From Glandiceps talaboti (Eukaryota; Hemichordata; Enteropneusta; Spengelidae), in assembly GCF_964340395.1 (NCBI RefSeq), contig NC_135550.1:2281501-2345500 (forward strand): a stretch of DNA of 64,000 bases. The letters run 5' to 3'. The position numbers and the translations under genes are program-made. This document shows, piece after piece, positions 42,701 to 57,141 of this stretch (positions are counted from its first letter, which is position 1; every line of letters begins with the position of its first letter). The notes beneath the pieces are model-generated. The model did no database searches and had not been told where the DNA came from. It saw only the letters and a list, made by a program, of their open reading frames with translations.

Positions 42701-45700
42701 TCATCTAATATACATGACTAACTGGAAATGAAACCTCCATTGCCACTGTTGTAGTATGTAATCTAATATAAATGACTAACTCATTGAAACCTCCATTGCC
42801 ACTGCTGTAGTATGTAATCTAATATAAATGACTAACTCATTGAAACCTCCATTGCCACTGCTGTAGTATGTCATCTAATATAAATGATTAACTCATTGAA
42901 ACCTCCATTGCCACTGTTGTAGTATGTCATCTAATATACATGACTAACTGGAAATGAAACCTCCATTGCCACTGTTGTAGTATGTCATCTAATATAAATG
43001 ATTAACTCATTGAAACCTCCATTGCCACTGTTGTAGTATGTCATCTAATATAAATGACTAACTCATTGAAACCTCCATTGCCACTGTTGTAGTATGTCAT
43101 CTAATATACATGACTAACTCATTGAAACCTCCATTGCCACTGTTGTAGTATGTCATCTAATATACATGACTAACTGGAAATGAAACCTCCATTGCCACTG
43201 TTGTAGTATGTCATCTAATATAAATGATTAACTCATTGAAACCTCCATTGCCACTGTTGTAGTATGTCATCTAATATACATGACTAACTCATTGAAACCT
43301 CCATTGCCACTGTTGTAGTATGTCATCTAATATACATGACTAACTGGAAATGAAACCTCCATTGCCACTGTTGTAGTATGTCATCTAATATAAATGATTA
43401 ACTCATTGAAACCTCCATTGCCACTGTTGTAGTATGTCATCTAATATAAATGACTAACTCATTGAAACCTCCATTGCCACTGTTGTAGTATGTCATCTAA
43501 TATACATGACTAACTCATTGAAACCTCCATTGCCACTGTTGTAGTATGTCATCTAATATACATGACTAACTGGAAATGAAACCTCCATTGCCACTGTTGT
43601 AGTATGTCATCTAATATAAATGATTAACTCATTGAAACCTCCATTGCCACTGTTGTAGTATGTCATCTAATATACATGACTAACTCATTGAAACCTCCAT
43701 TGCCACTGTTGTAGTATGTCATCTAATATACATGACTAACTGGAAATGAAACCTCCATTGCCACTGTTGTAGTATGTCATCTAATATAAATGATTAACTC
43801 ATTGAAACCTCCATTGCCACTGTTGTAGTATGTCATCTAATATAAATGACTAACTCATTGAAACCTCCATTGCCACTGCTGTAGTATGTCATCTAATATA
43901 AATGACACTGATTGTAACATTTCTTACATGTAGACATCAGTGTTTGGTACAAAGTCACATGAACTGACGGAAGATGAACGCAATCTTAAGAGGTTAGTAT
44001 GATACATTTATTGTAATATAGCTATATGTATTTTGTCAAGTCAGTAGTGCTGCAATGTCAGATATATCAGCTATTCAAACTGGTGTGTCTCTTGTATGAG
44101 TTATTCTTATGAGAAGGTACAAAGTAATGTTGTGTTAATAAATCAATCAATGACATAAATGTATAATGCACTGAAGTCCATAGTATACTTATTTCATTTT
44201 GTATCACCATAGATGATGGGGAGAGAGAGAGGAAACTGTGGCATTTCCTTTGAAGTGATGTTAGTTAGAATACATTATCACTTTTTAATCCATATGCATT
44301 GTAATTAAATATTCACAAGTCAGACCTGTAGGCTGATGTTTGACTTCCTCTGTAGCCAAAATTGACTTGCTGTCTCATGTTTTCTTACCATTCAATTTCT
44401 TTACAAATGTGATGAATTCAGTTGACTTAAATAGTAATGGTGGTGAAAATTGATCATTTATAACATAACTAGATGGAACAATCTAGCCCTATCCATAAGA
44501 TCAGCTCTGAACTCTGATATTTAAAAGACATCTTAAGAATGTAGTCTGGTAATGTGGGTGGATATCTTTTACAGTACACTTTGCATTTGTGACTTTTGTC
44601 CTGGTTTGTCCCTTTTGTTTGTTTGTTTTCTGTGTACATAATCTTGCAACAGGTTCCATTGGGAGAACAGTGCTAATGCACTGAAATGGTGTCTGTATAT
44701 GAAAGATTAATAATAAATAAGTAGATAAATAAAAACTTGACCAAGTAAAGCCAACACAGGACATAAAAGACAGCTAAATCTTGCACGTTATCACCAGGCT
44801 GCCAGACCAATTGTTCTATTGCAGAACACAAAATGAATGCACAGTATTGCCATAGTAACCATTCAATTGTGTTTTATGTTTGTAAAGCAAATAGAAGCCT
44901 AGTTAAAAATTATAGAACTTCTGAAAAACTGAAGAAAAAAAATTTGTGCATTTTCCCACTAAATGCATGCCATCGTCTGAAATAAATGGCTGCCACTGAA
45001 TGTGGTCAGATAAAATATTTAGTGACTTTTACAATATATATCTGGGTTACAAATTTGAATTTTTATCAGACCACAATGAATTTTGTTGAGGAAGGCAAGT
45101 GCTGTCAAGCTCATATCTTTTGAATGAATCTTTTTACAATAGCTGGCAAACCACACATGCTAAAAAAGCACACTGCAATGTCTACTCTATGGGTTGGTGT
45201 ATGCAGTTTCTTGACAAATGTCACCACTTCCTGTAGGTTTACAAAGTCTAGTAAAAGTAAACAAAATCTCTCAGACTGATAAAATGTGACTCCAGTAGTA
45301 AATGTATAAGGACTGGTAACATAAACGTTGTCAGTACATATCGTAACAATGTGTACTCCTGTGCAAGACAAATGACAATGGTGAAGGTGTACTTGCCATA
45401 GGGAAAACTATTTGTAAAAGTGTTTACACAATTTTTATGCCATTGTCATTGCATGAGAATATCAAGTCTAGTTCTGATTACATTCTTATTAATGTCAAGG
45501 CATTAACAGTAACAGTTAAATTCCAATCCACATTGCTTGAGTAAAAAAATTGCCTTCCTTTGATGTTTGGCAGCAGTTTCCTCCCTTCTTTCTCCAATGT
45601 CTGTGGTATGGTATGGATATGAATATTGTAAACCTTACAAGTTTGCTGATTCTTTATACCAATATACAACCACAAATGGTACATTATATTTTAGAGGCAT

Positions 45701-48700
45701 TCTTTACACATTACATTAGTTTATCTGACAACTTACATATTTGTCTATGACATTGCATAGGATATTGATATAACCAATCATTTTAGGACATGTATACTGA
45801 AAAATTGGATTTCTTATTTACTTGCCATTATAATGATTATTGTATGCTATGTAGATTTCTATTGAAATGAAGAGTTTTTAATGACTTTTCCAGGGTGATG
45901 TATATATTACAACTTGGCAGTCGTGAAGGAACTGCTCTTTTCTTGTGGAATTACCTGTCTAAGGTTTGTACTACAACCAGGGACAAGCTAGCATGAACAA
46001 GTGGAACTTGTTCCAAGCATGGAATGTAAACAAATGAATTGGAGTTTAGTAACACGTGGCACAGCATGTTGGACTTAGAAGACGTGTATTATATTACATT
46101 TCTCAATGTATACATGAAATGCCAGGGAACTTGAAATTTGTGTGTGTGAATATGGGCTGTTGTGTAAAAAGGCCTTATTAAAGAGAAATGCCACTCCAGG
46201 AATAGAGACATTTTCATAAACTATGGGTTGTGGAGAGTCATTTCATGATTTGACATCACATATGGTCACTTGCAATTTCAGAGAAACATCAAGTTGATCT
46301 TGTGCTTTAAGGTACACGGGGAAGAATTGCCTTGACTATTTCCAACGTAATCTGACACAGCACTAAGTGTTTGGGACTTTGAACTTTATTTGCACATGTC
46401 AAATTATCTGTTTGTCAGCATGCTCACATCCCACCATGGCCACAGTCAAAGAGGAGGGAACAGTCCAATGTTCCTTATCCTTTACCACAATAGATTTTTC
46501 CACGTTCAGACTAATCCTTTGACCCAACTTTGCATGTTAGCGGGAGGTACCTGGATGGTAATGTAGTTCTATGGTAATTCTTCAGACTTTGACCTATCGA
46601 TGTTTGGTACTCATTTTTTAATCGGATCATTCATTACAGATTTACATGATTTCGCCTGGGACTTGAAAATGACAACATTTGGACTCAAAAACTGACCATT
46701 TTCACAGTTTTTATGTAGAATTAATTGGAAATTCACCTATTTTCTATCAAACATCGATAGAGTATGTTGTTTTGAATGTGTCTCGGTCACAATTCAGGTG
46801 TATGCCAAATACATTTACAGGAAACGCTCGCCGAAATTTTCACCGATTTTTTTTCCAAAAGCTGGACCAAATTTGACGTTTTTGTAAAAAAAATTCCTTC
46901 CACCAAGCAATTATTTTTTCATACATCGATTCACTAGGTATTTTTAAGTCTGTATTCGAAGTTTCATGAAAATTAAACGCCAAATTTCCATATGAGTGGC
47001 ATGAGAAGTCAACAATGTATGTTACAGATCTAAGGGCCATCAATCGGCAGCGGTCGGCCAGTGGTTCGTTCCCATGTACCATAATAGGGTATTTTTGCTC
47101 TAGGCTATTGCATCATGGGAATCAGCAGAACTAATGTATTCAATGGTTTAACAGTAAATATTCATGACAGCTGTTTTACACTGAAGTGTATAGTAATTTT
47201 TTACTCTATATCCTGGAGTGGCATTCCGCTTTAAAGGGTGTTTATCAAATGATAGAGCGTAATACATGTATCTGTAAGTCCAACTTGCTATGCCAAGTGT
47301 TATTAAACCCAATTCATGTTTTACTTTACCTGTTTCTAACAAGTTCTTATTCATGTTAGCCTGTCACTGGTAGTATGTCATGTTAGCCTGTCACTGGTTG
47401 TATATCATGTTAGCCTGTCACTGGCTGTATGTCGTGTTAGCCTGTCACTGGCTGTATGTCGTGTTAGCATGTCACTGGTTGTATGTCATGTTAGCATGTC
47501 ACTGGTAGTATGTCATGTTAGCCTGTCACTGGTAGTATGTCATGTTAGCCTGTCACTGGTTGTATGTCATGTTAGCCTGTCACTGGTAGTATGTCATGTT
47601 AGCCTGTCACTGGTAGTATGTCATGTTAGCATGTCAATGGTTGTATGTCATGTTAGCATGTCACAGGTTGTATGTCATGTTAGCCTGTCACTGGTTGTAT
47701 GTCATGTTAGCATGTCACTGGTAGTATGTCATGTTAGCCTGTCACTGGTAGTATGTCATGTTAGTCTGTCACTGGTAGTATGTCATGTTAGCATGTCACT
47801 GGTTGTATGTCATGTTAGCATGTCAATGGTTGTATGTCATGTTAGCATGTCACTGGTTGTATGTCATGTTAGCATGTCACTGGTTGTATGTCATGTTAGC
47901 CTGTCACTGGTTGTATGTCGTGTTAGCATGTCACTGGTAGTATGTCATGTTAGCCTGTCACTGGTTGTATGTCATGTTAGCCTGTCACTGGTTGTATGTC
48001 ATGTTAGCCTGTCACTGGTAGTATGTCGTGTTAGCATGGCACTGGTTGTATGTCATGTTAGCCTGTCACTGGTTGTATGTCATGTTAGCCTGTCACTGGT
48101 AGTATGTCATGTTAGCCTGTCACTGGTTGTATGTCATGTTAGCCTGTCACTGGTAGTATGTCATGTTAGCCTGTCACTGGTAGTATGTCATGTTAGCCTG
48201 TCACTGGTTGTATGTCATGTTAGCATGTCACTGGTAGTATGTCATGTTAGCCTGTCACTGGTAGTATGTCATGTTAGCCTGTCACTGGTTGTATGTCATG
48301 TTAGCATGTCAATGGTTGTATGTCATGTTAGCATGTCACAGGTTGTATGTCATGTTAGCCTGTCACTGGTTGTATGTCATGTTAGCATGTCACTGGTAGT
48401 ATATCATGTTAGCCTGTCACTGGTAGTATGTCATGTTAGCCTGTCACTGGTAGTATGTCGTGTTAGCCTGTCACTGGTAGTATGTCATGTTAGCCTGTCA
48501 CTGGTAGTATGTCCTGTTGGCCTGTCACTGGTAGTATGTCATGTTAGCCTATCACTGGTAGTATGTCATGTTAGCCTGTCACTGGTAGTATGTCATGTTA
48601 GCCTGTCACTGGTTGTATGTCATGTTAGCCTGTCACTGGTAGTATGTCGTGTTAGCATGTCACTGATTGTATGTCATGTTAGCCTGTCACTGGTAGTATG

Positions 48701-51700
48701 TCATGTTAGCCTGTCACTGGTAGTGTGTCATGTTGGCCTGTCACTGGTAGTATGTCATGTTAGCCTGTCACTGGTTGTATGTCGTGTTAGCCTGTCACTG
48801 GTTGTATGTCGTGTTAGCCTGTCACTGGTTGTATGTCATGTTAGCATGTCACTGGTTGTATGTCATGTTAGCATGTCACTGGTTGTATGTCATATTAGCA
48901 TGTCACTGGTTGTATGTCATGTTAGCCTGTCACTGGTTGTATGTCATGTTAGCCTGTCACTGGTTGTATGTCGTGTTAGCATGTCACTGGTTGTATGTCA
49001 TGTTAGCCTGTCACTGGTTGTATGTCGTGTTAGCATGTCACTGGTAGTATGTCGTGTTAGCCTGTCACTGGTTGTATGTCATGTTAGCCTGTCACTGGTT
49101 GTATGTCATGTTAGCCTGTCACTAGTAGTATGTCGTGTTAGCATGTCACTGGTTGTATGTCATGTTAGCCTGTCACTGGTAGTATGTCATGTTAGCCTGT
49201 CACTGGTAGTATGTCGTGTTAGCATGTCACTGGTTGTATGTCATGTTAGCCTGTCACTGGTTGTATGTCATGTTAGCCTGTCACTGGTAGTATGTCATGT
49301 TAGCCTGTCACTGGTTGTATGTCATGTTAGCATGTCACTGGTTGTATGTCATGTTAGCCTGTCACTGGTAGTATGTCATATTAGCCTGTCACTAGTACGT
49401 AGTATGTCATGTTAGCCTGTCACTGGTTGTATGTCATGTTAGCCTGTCACTGGTTGTATGTCATGTTAGCCTTTCACTGGTTGTATGTCATGTTAGCCTG
49501 TCACTGGTTGTATGTCATGTTAGCCTGTCACTGGTAGTATGTCGTGTTAGCCTGTCACTGGTTGTGTGTCATGTTAGCCAGTCACTGGTTGTATGTCATG
49601 TTAGCCAGTCACTGGTTGTATGTCATGTTAGCCTGTCACTAGTACGTAGTATGTCATGTTAGCCTGTCACAGGTAGTATGTCATGTTAGCCTGTCACTGG
49701 TTGTATGTCATGTTAGCCTGTGACTGGTTGTATGTCATGTTAGCCTGTCACTGGTAGTATGTCGTGTTAGCCTGCCACTGGTAGTATGTCATGTTAGCAT
49801 GTCACTAGTACGTAGTATGTCATGTTAGCCAGTCACTGGTAGTATTTCATGTTAGCATGTCACTAGTACGTAGTATGTCATGTTAGCCAGCCACTGGTTG
49901 TATGTCATGTTAGCCAGCCACTGGTTGTATGTCATGTTAGCCTGTCAATGGTTGTATTTCATGTTAGCCTGTCACTAGTACGTAGTATGTCATGTTAGCC
50001 TGTCACAGGTAGTATGTCATGTTAGCCTGTCACTGGTTGTATGTCATGTTAGCCTGTGACTGGTTGTATGTCATGTTAGCCTGTCACTGGTAGTATGTCG
50101 TGTTAGCCTGCCACTGGTAGTATGTCATGTTAGCATGTCACTAGTACGTAGTATGTCATGTTAGCCAGTCACTGGTAGTATTTCATGTTAGCATGTCACT
50201 AGTACGTAGTATGTCATGTTAGCCAGCCACTGGTAGTATGTCATGTTAGCCAGCCACTGGTTGTATGTCATGTTAGCCTGTCAATGGTTGTATTTCATGT
50301 TAGCCTGTCACTGGTTGTATGTCATGTTACCATGTCAATGGTTGTATGTCATGTTAGCCTGTCACTAGTTGTATGTCATGTTAGCCTGTCACTGGTAGTA
50401 TGTCGTGTTAGCCTGCCACTGGTAGTATGTCATGTTAGCATGTCACTAGTACGTAGTATGTCATGTTAGCCAGTCACTGGTAGTATTTCATGTTAGCATG
50501 TCACTAGTACGTAGTATGTCATGTTAGCCTGTCACTGGTTGTATTTCATGTTACCATGTCAATGGTTGTATGTCATGTTAGCCTGTCACTGGTTGTATGT
50601 CATGTTAGCCTGTCACTGGTTGTATATTTCATTATCTTATTACTAGACTAAATGATTTATTTTGTCTAGTTCTTTACTTTATTGTCTTGACGTGAAACGC
50701 TTGTCTTGGTTTCTGATTTCTTTTTTTTTAAATTTCAGCCATCTGCCGAACTAACAAATACAAGTTGCATTCGGATAATGCAGTGTCTGTTTTCACTGGT
50801 TGGTAAAGAAGTGATTGAGAAGATTTCTTCACAACCTGTGGAAAGAATCAGGTAAAATATTGAAATTTTAAGTTACAGTGTTTTTTAAAAATTCAGTTTG
50901 GAAGGAAGTTAAAACTTAGTTTATTGTCAGTGAATGATTGTGAATCAGGGCAAACTTGTCTGTCTACATGTTCTTCTATGATGATTATGCAAGCAAGGTT
51001 AATACAGGACACACGTTTGAGACAATATTTTTAAATTTAGCCAAAATAGCCAAATATTTCATATTCAGAAAGACTAATAGGAATTACAATCTTAAAAGTA
51101 ACACCAAGCTGATATAAGTCCTGCATGTAACACCAAGCTGATATAAGTACTGCATGTAACACCAAGCTGATATAAGTACTGCATGTAACACCAAGCTGAT
51201 ATAAGTACTGCAAGTAACACCAAGCTGATATAAGTACTGCATGTAACACCAAGCTGATATAAGTACTGCATGTAACACCAAGCTGATATAAGTACTGCAA
51301 GTAACACCAAGCTGATATAAGTCCTGCATGTAACACCAAGCTGATATAAGTACTGCATGTAACACCAAGCTGATATAAGTACTGCAAGTAACACCAAGCT
51401 GATATAAGTACTGCAAGTAACACCAAGCTGATATAAGTACTGCATGTAACACCAAGCTGATATAAGTACTGCAAGTAACACCAAGCTGATATAAGTACTG
51501 CAAGTAACACCAAGCTGATATAAGTACTGCATGTAACACCAAGCTGATATAAGTACTGCATGTAACACCAAGTTGATATAAGTACTGCAAGTAACACCAA
51601 GCTCATATAAGTACTGCATGTAACACCAAGCTGATATAAGTACTGCAAGTAACACCAAGCTGATATAAGTACTGCAAGTAACACCAAGCTGATATAAGTA

Positions 51701-54700
51701 CTGCAAGTAACACCAAGCTGATATAAGTACTGCATGTAACACCAAGTTGATATAAGTACTGCATGTAACACCAAGCTGATATAAGTACTGCAAGTAACAC
51801 CAAGCTGATATAAGTACTGCATGTAACACCAAGTTGATATAAGTACTGCAAGTAACACCAAGCTGATATAAGTACTGCAAGTAACACCAAGTTGATATAA
51901 GTACTGCAAGTAACACCAAGCTGATATAAGTACTGCATGTAACACCAAGCTGATATAAGTACTGCAAGTAACACCAAGCTGATATAAGTACTGCATGTAA
52001 CACCAAGCTGATATAAGTACTGCATGTAACACCAAGCTGATATAAGTACTGCATGTAACACCAAGCTGATATAAGTACTGCAAGTAACACCAAGCTGATA
52101 TAAGTACTGCATGTAACACCAAGCTGATATAAGTACTGCATGTAACACCAAGCTGATATAAGTACTGCAAGTAACACCAAGCTGATATAAGTACTGCATG
52201 TAACACCAAGCTGATATAAGTACTGCAAGTAACACCAAGCTGATATAAGTACTGCAAGTAACACCAAGCTGATATAAGTACTGCATGTAACACCAAGCTG
52301 ATATAAGTACTGCATGTAACACCAAGCTGATATAAGTACTGCATGTAACACCAAGCTGATATAAGTACTGCATGTAACACCAAGCTGATATAAGTACTGC
52401 AAGTAACACCAAGCTGATATAAGTACTGCATGTAACACCAAGCTGATATAAGTACTGCAAGTAACACCAAGCTGATATAAGTACTGCATGTAACACCAAG
52501 CTGATATAAGTACTGCATGTAACACCAAGCTGATATAAGTACTGCATGTAACACCAAGCTGATATAAGTACTGCATGTAACACCAAGTTGATATAAGTAC
52601 TGCAAGTAACACCAAGCTGATATAAGTACTGCAAGTAACACCAAGTTGATATAAGTACTGCAAGTGACACCAAGCTGATATAAGTACTGCAAGTGACACC
52701 AAGCTGATATAAGTACTGCATGTAACACCAAGCTGATATAAGTACTGCAAGTAACACCAAGCTGATATAAGTACTGCAAGTAACACCAAGCTGATATAAG
52801 TACTGCAAGTAACACCAAGCTGATATAAGTACTGCAAGTAACACCAAGCTGATATAAGTACTACATGTAACACCAAGCTGATATAAGTACTGCAAGTAAC
52901 ACCAAGCTGATATAAGTACTGCAAGTAACACCAAGCTGATATAAGTACTGCATGTAACACCAAGCTGATATAAGTACTGCATGTAACACCAAGCTGATAT
53001 AAGTACTGCATGTAACACCAAGCTGATATAAGTACTGCATGTAACACCAAGCTGATATAAGTACTGCATGTAACACCAAGCTGATATAAGTACTGCATGT
53101 AACACCAAGCTGATATAAGTACTGCAAGTAACACCAAGCTGATATAAGTACTGCATGTAACACCAAGCTGATATAAGTACTGCATGTAACACCAAGCTGA
53201 TATAAGTACTGCATGTAACACCAAGCTGATATAAGTACTGCAAGTAACACCAAGCTGATATAAGTACTGCAAGTAACACCAAGCTGATATAAGTACTGCA
53301 AGTAACATTTTTGAAAATTTTTGAATATAAAGGTGTCTCAGTCCAAAATATGTGTAGCCTTCAACAGAAATTGAAATTAAAATACCCCCCTCCCCAAGTC
53401 TTGTTTCATGAGAGCAGAAAATAACATCTAGCTGACTAACATGAAGGGATAACTGTCTGTGCTCACTGTGTCTATTTTGCAGATTCAATTTACAAACCTT
53501 AGTATACCTGACTGATCTGGAAACACTCAATATGACATACAGTGTGGCTGAATTCACCAAATGTAACAAAGAAGAACTTGTTAGACGAATCTGGAGGAAT
53601 CACAGTCATGAACCTAAGGTAGTATAAGAGAAGGGAAGAGCCTAATTATCAGAGGGGTTTTTACAGTGACTGTTTATATACCACTCACAACAATGACAAT
53701 TTTAAGAGCGTAATACAAAAATTAATTATAGGAATCACATGCCTGAAAGTTTATGTTCACATTTTAATCTTTAGAGGCAAATTGCATTTTATGTTATTAT
53801 CTTGTAAATCAAATTGAACTTACCAAAGAAGATATTGTAAAACAAATCATTTTGTAAGTAGTCTCAATATTGGTACTCCTCTAGTCTTCAAAATCTCCAA
53901 ACTTAATACATTTCTGCTACACTTGTTCTTAAAGGCCAAGTTTAGATTAGGGTAAAAAACACAGTTGTCAGACAGAGCATAGACCCCTACATGTGTAGGG
54001 TCTATGGACAGAGCTATAGAAACTGTTGTCGGACAGAGCATAGACCCCTACATGTGTAGGGTCTATGGATAGAGGTATAGAAACTGTTGTCGGACAGAGC
54101 ATAGACCCCTACATGTGTAGGGTCTATGGACAGAGCTATAGAAATTGTTGTCGGACAGAGCATAGACCCTACACGTGTAGGGGCTATGGACAGAGCTATA
54201 GAAACTGTTGTCTAGAATGAAAGGGTGATTCTGTGTAATCCATATGGCTCCACAAATGAAATAACACTTAAACAAGTACCTGGGATTCAGTAGCTGGTCC
54301 TTATCAGACTATGATGACAAGAGAGGTGCCCAGTAAGGTTGAATTCTGTTAGTCTATTTTCAATGGTTTTTGTCAAACAAGTTCTACTAGTACCTATAGA
54401 ATGGGAAGCACTGTTGTTGGGACATAATGTTACATATATTTAAATATGAGGTCGAGACCTTGACAAACGCTGGGTCATTTGAAGGAGAACTATCAGAATG
54501 GTTAATTTGAGTGTATCAGGTAGCATTTACTCCTTGTACATGATAATATATCTGTTTTGTAAAACAAAATTTTGTGTTTTTCATCAGGCTGTCAAGTTGA
54601 TTAGTGATCTGTGTTTAGACAATAAAATATATGACATACAACTATGGAATGGAGTATTACAGCAACTTATGGTGTTTAGTATGGTAAGTATTGTCAGGAT

Positions 54701-57099
54701 ATATGTAATGTCTTTGTTGCACATCTTGGAATGTTCCTTGGATTACCCTGGCTTTATAGATTATGTAAAATAATCATATATTATATAAGGTCAGAAAAAA
54801 TAAGAAAGCTGTTCAATGGGCCCAACCTACCCACATTTTTGACATTTCATTTTTTTTACCTCCCGTAAGGGTACGGGAGGTATTAAAAGGGGGATGTCTG
54901 TCTGTCTGTATGTCTGTGTCATCATTTTTCTTAAAAACAGTCATCTCAATTAAACTGAAATTTGGTACATATAATGTTTGGGATAATGGCTAGACCTGAG
55001 TAGTTTTTGAGCTCAATCTGTTCATGTTAATTAGAGAAATTTGCATATCAATGAAATCAACTAATTAAGCAATATCTTAAGACTGCATTCTTCAATTTCA
55101 ATATAATTTAGTTCATACGGTAACCATTAGAAAACACATATGTCCTGTTGATGTACCTTACAGTGTTAATGAATAATTTGCATAATTAATTATTTTCGGT
55201 AATTAGGCTATATCTTAAGAGTACATCCTTCAATTTCAATATAATTCAGAAGATATGTTAACCATAACAAATATCGCATATATGCTATAAAGTTTGTTGA
55301 TGTACCTTAGTGTTAATGACTAATTTGCACAATTATTGATTTTCAGTAATTAGGCTATATCTTAAGATTGCATACTTCAATTTCAATACAATTCAGTACA
55401 TATGTTAACCATAACAAATCGAATATGTCCTATAAAGTTTGTTGATGTACCTTACAGTGTTAATGAATAATTTGCATAATTAATGATTTTCAATAATTAG
55501 GCAATATCTTAAGACTGCATACTACTTCAATTACAATACAATTTAGTACATATGTTAAACATAACAGTGCATATGTCCTATAAACCTTGTTGATATAGAT
55601 TACAGTTTTAATGAAATTTTTGCATAATTAATGATTTTAGGTAACTAGACTATATCTTAAAAATGCAAACTTCAAATTTCATATAATATGGTATATACAT
55701 ATATCAACTATAATGATACGTACATGTGCTAAGATGTTGTCGATGCAACTTTTTTCTTCAGTGAGTAATTTGAATAACAAATGATATTCAGCAATGAAGC
55801 AGTATCATGCACTCTTCAAATTCCGTTTAATTTGGCACATACATTAACCTCAGAAAGCACACCTGTCAAAAAAAAACCTGTTACCATAGTTTTTTTTAAG
55901 TTTTAATGACCAATTTGCATAATTAGTGATTCCCTTATGGGAGGCATTCAGTTTAAATCTGGTTTGTTTGTTTTTGCGATGGACAATATTTCCTCATGCA
56001 GGCTTCACATGTCAGTAAAGTGGCTGCTGGACTAACATGCACACCTTGTTTCAAAATTATTTAAGGGGGTTTCTTTATATTTTACATACTTTATATATAC
56101 ATCTTATTTGAGTCAATTTCAATAGCAATAGTTGACTTGGCTCTGATGATGATGCATACAAGAGTGAATGTGCACTAATGGCATGACCAAAATTTACGAC
56201 AATGGGAAGGGGGCTGAGAAATCATTTGGCCATCAAAATTCTAATAGTCTGAAAGAGGATTTCAAATGTTTTTGCTCTTTATTTGTGATTTTTAGCCCCC
56301 CTACCCCCCCCCCCCCCTACATAGTCCAGGACGGGGGCTTATAGATTGTGCTCCGTCCAATCGTGCGTGCGTGCGTCCGTCCGGAGTCATATCTTGGATA
56401 TTCATTGATCAATTTCTTTCAATCTTAGTAAATGGATAATGAACTATGACTTACAGCCATTTTTGTGTCAAAAAACATGATTTTTGGTCAAAAAAGTTAA
56501 AATCCAAAACTACTGGGCAGATTGGCCTGAAATTTGGTGGGAATGTTCTTAGAAATGTTATTCAGCAGATTTTCTGTAAAACATTTTGGTCCTAGCAACA
56601 ATGACCAAGCCCATAGCAACAACCAAATTTTGGTTTAAAAAGTTAAAATCCAAAACTACTGGGCAGATTGGCCTGAAATTTGGTGGGAATATTCGTAGAA
56701 GTATTATTCTGCAGATTTTCTGTAAAACATTTTTGCCTTAGCAACCATGACCACACCCATAGCAACAGCCAAACGGTCACAAAAATAACGGGTTGTTAGA
56801 CAAGTGAACAGCATTGTTTTAAATATATGCAAATGAACCTAGCAACAAGACCATGCCCATAGCATCAGCCAAATGATCATGCATATCGCAAAGATAACAA
56901 CAGTGATTAATATACATTTGAATAAACATTCAAGAAATGTATGTAAATGTGCCTAGCAACAGGACCACACCCATAGCAACATCCAAACAATCCAGTATAT
57001 TGCAAAGATAACCATATAAGTATATTAATAGACAATTGAATAACATTCAAGAAATGTGTGTAAATGTGCCTAGCAACCAGACCACACCCATAACAATAG

Positions 57100-57141
<42 letters not shown>

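Noticed and set aside
47469-49415. 648-codon hydrophobic ORF resembling repeated membrane segments
   Set aside because: A direct translation of the 27-bp minisatellite; intronic and without unique sequence.
51037-53569. Minus-strand ORFs of 559-825 codons
   Set aside because: Three frames of the same 29-bp array.
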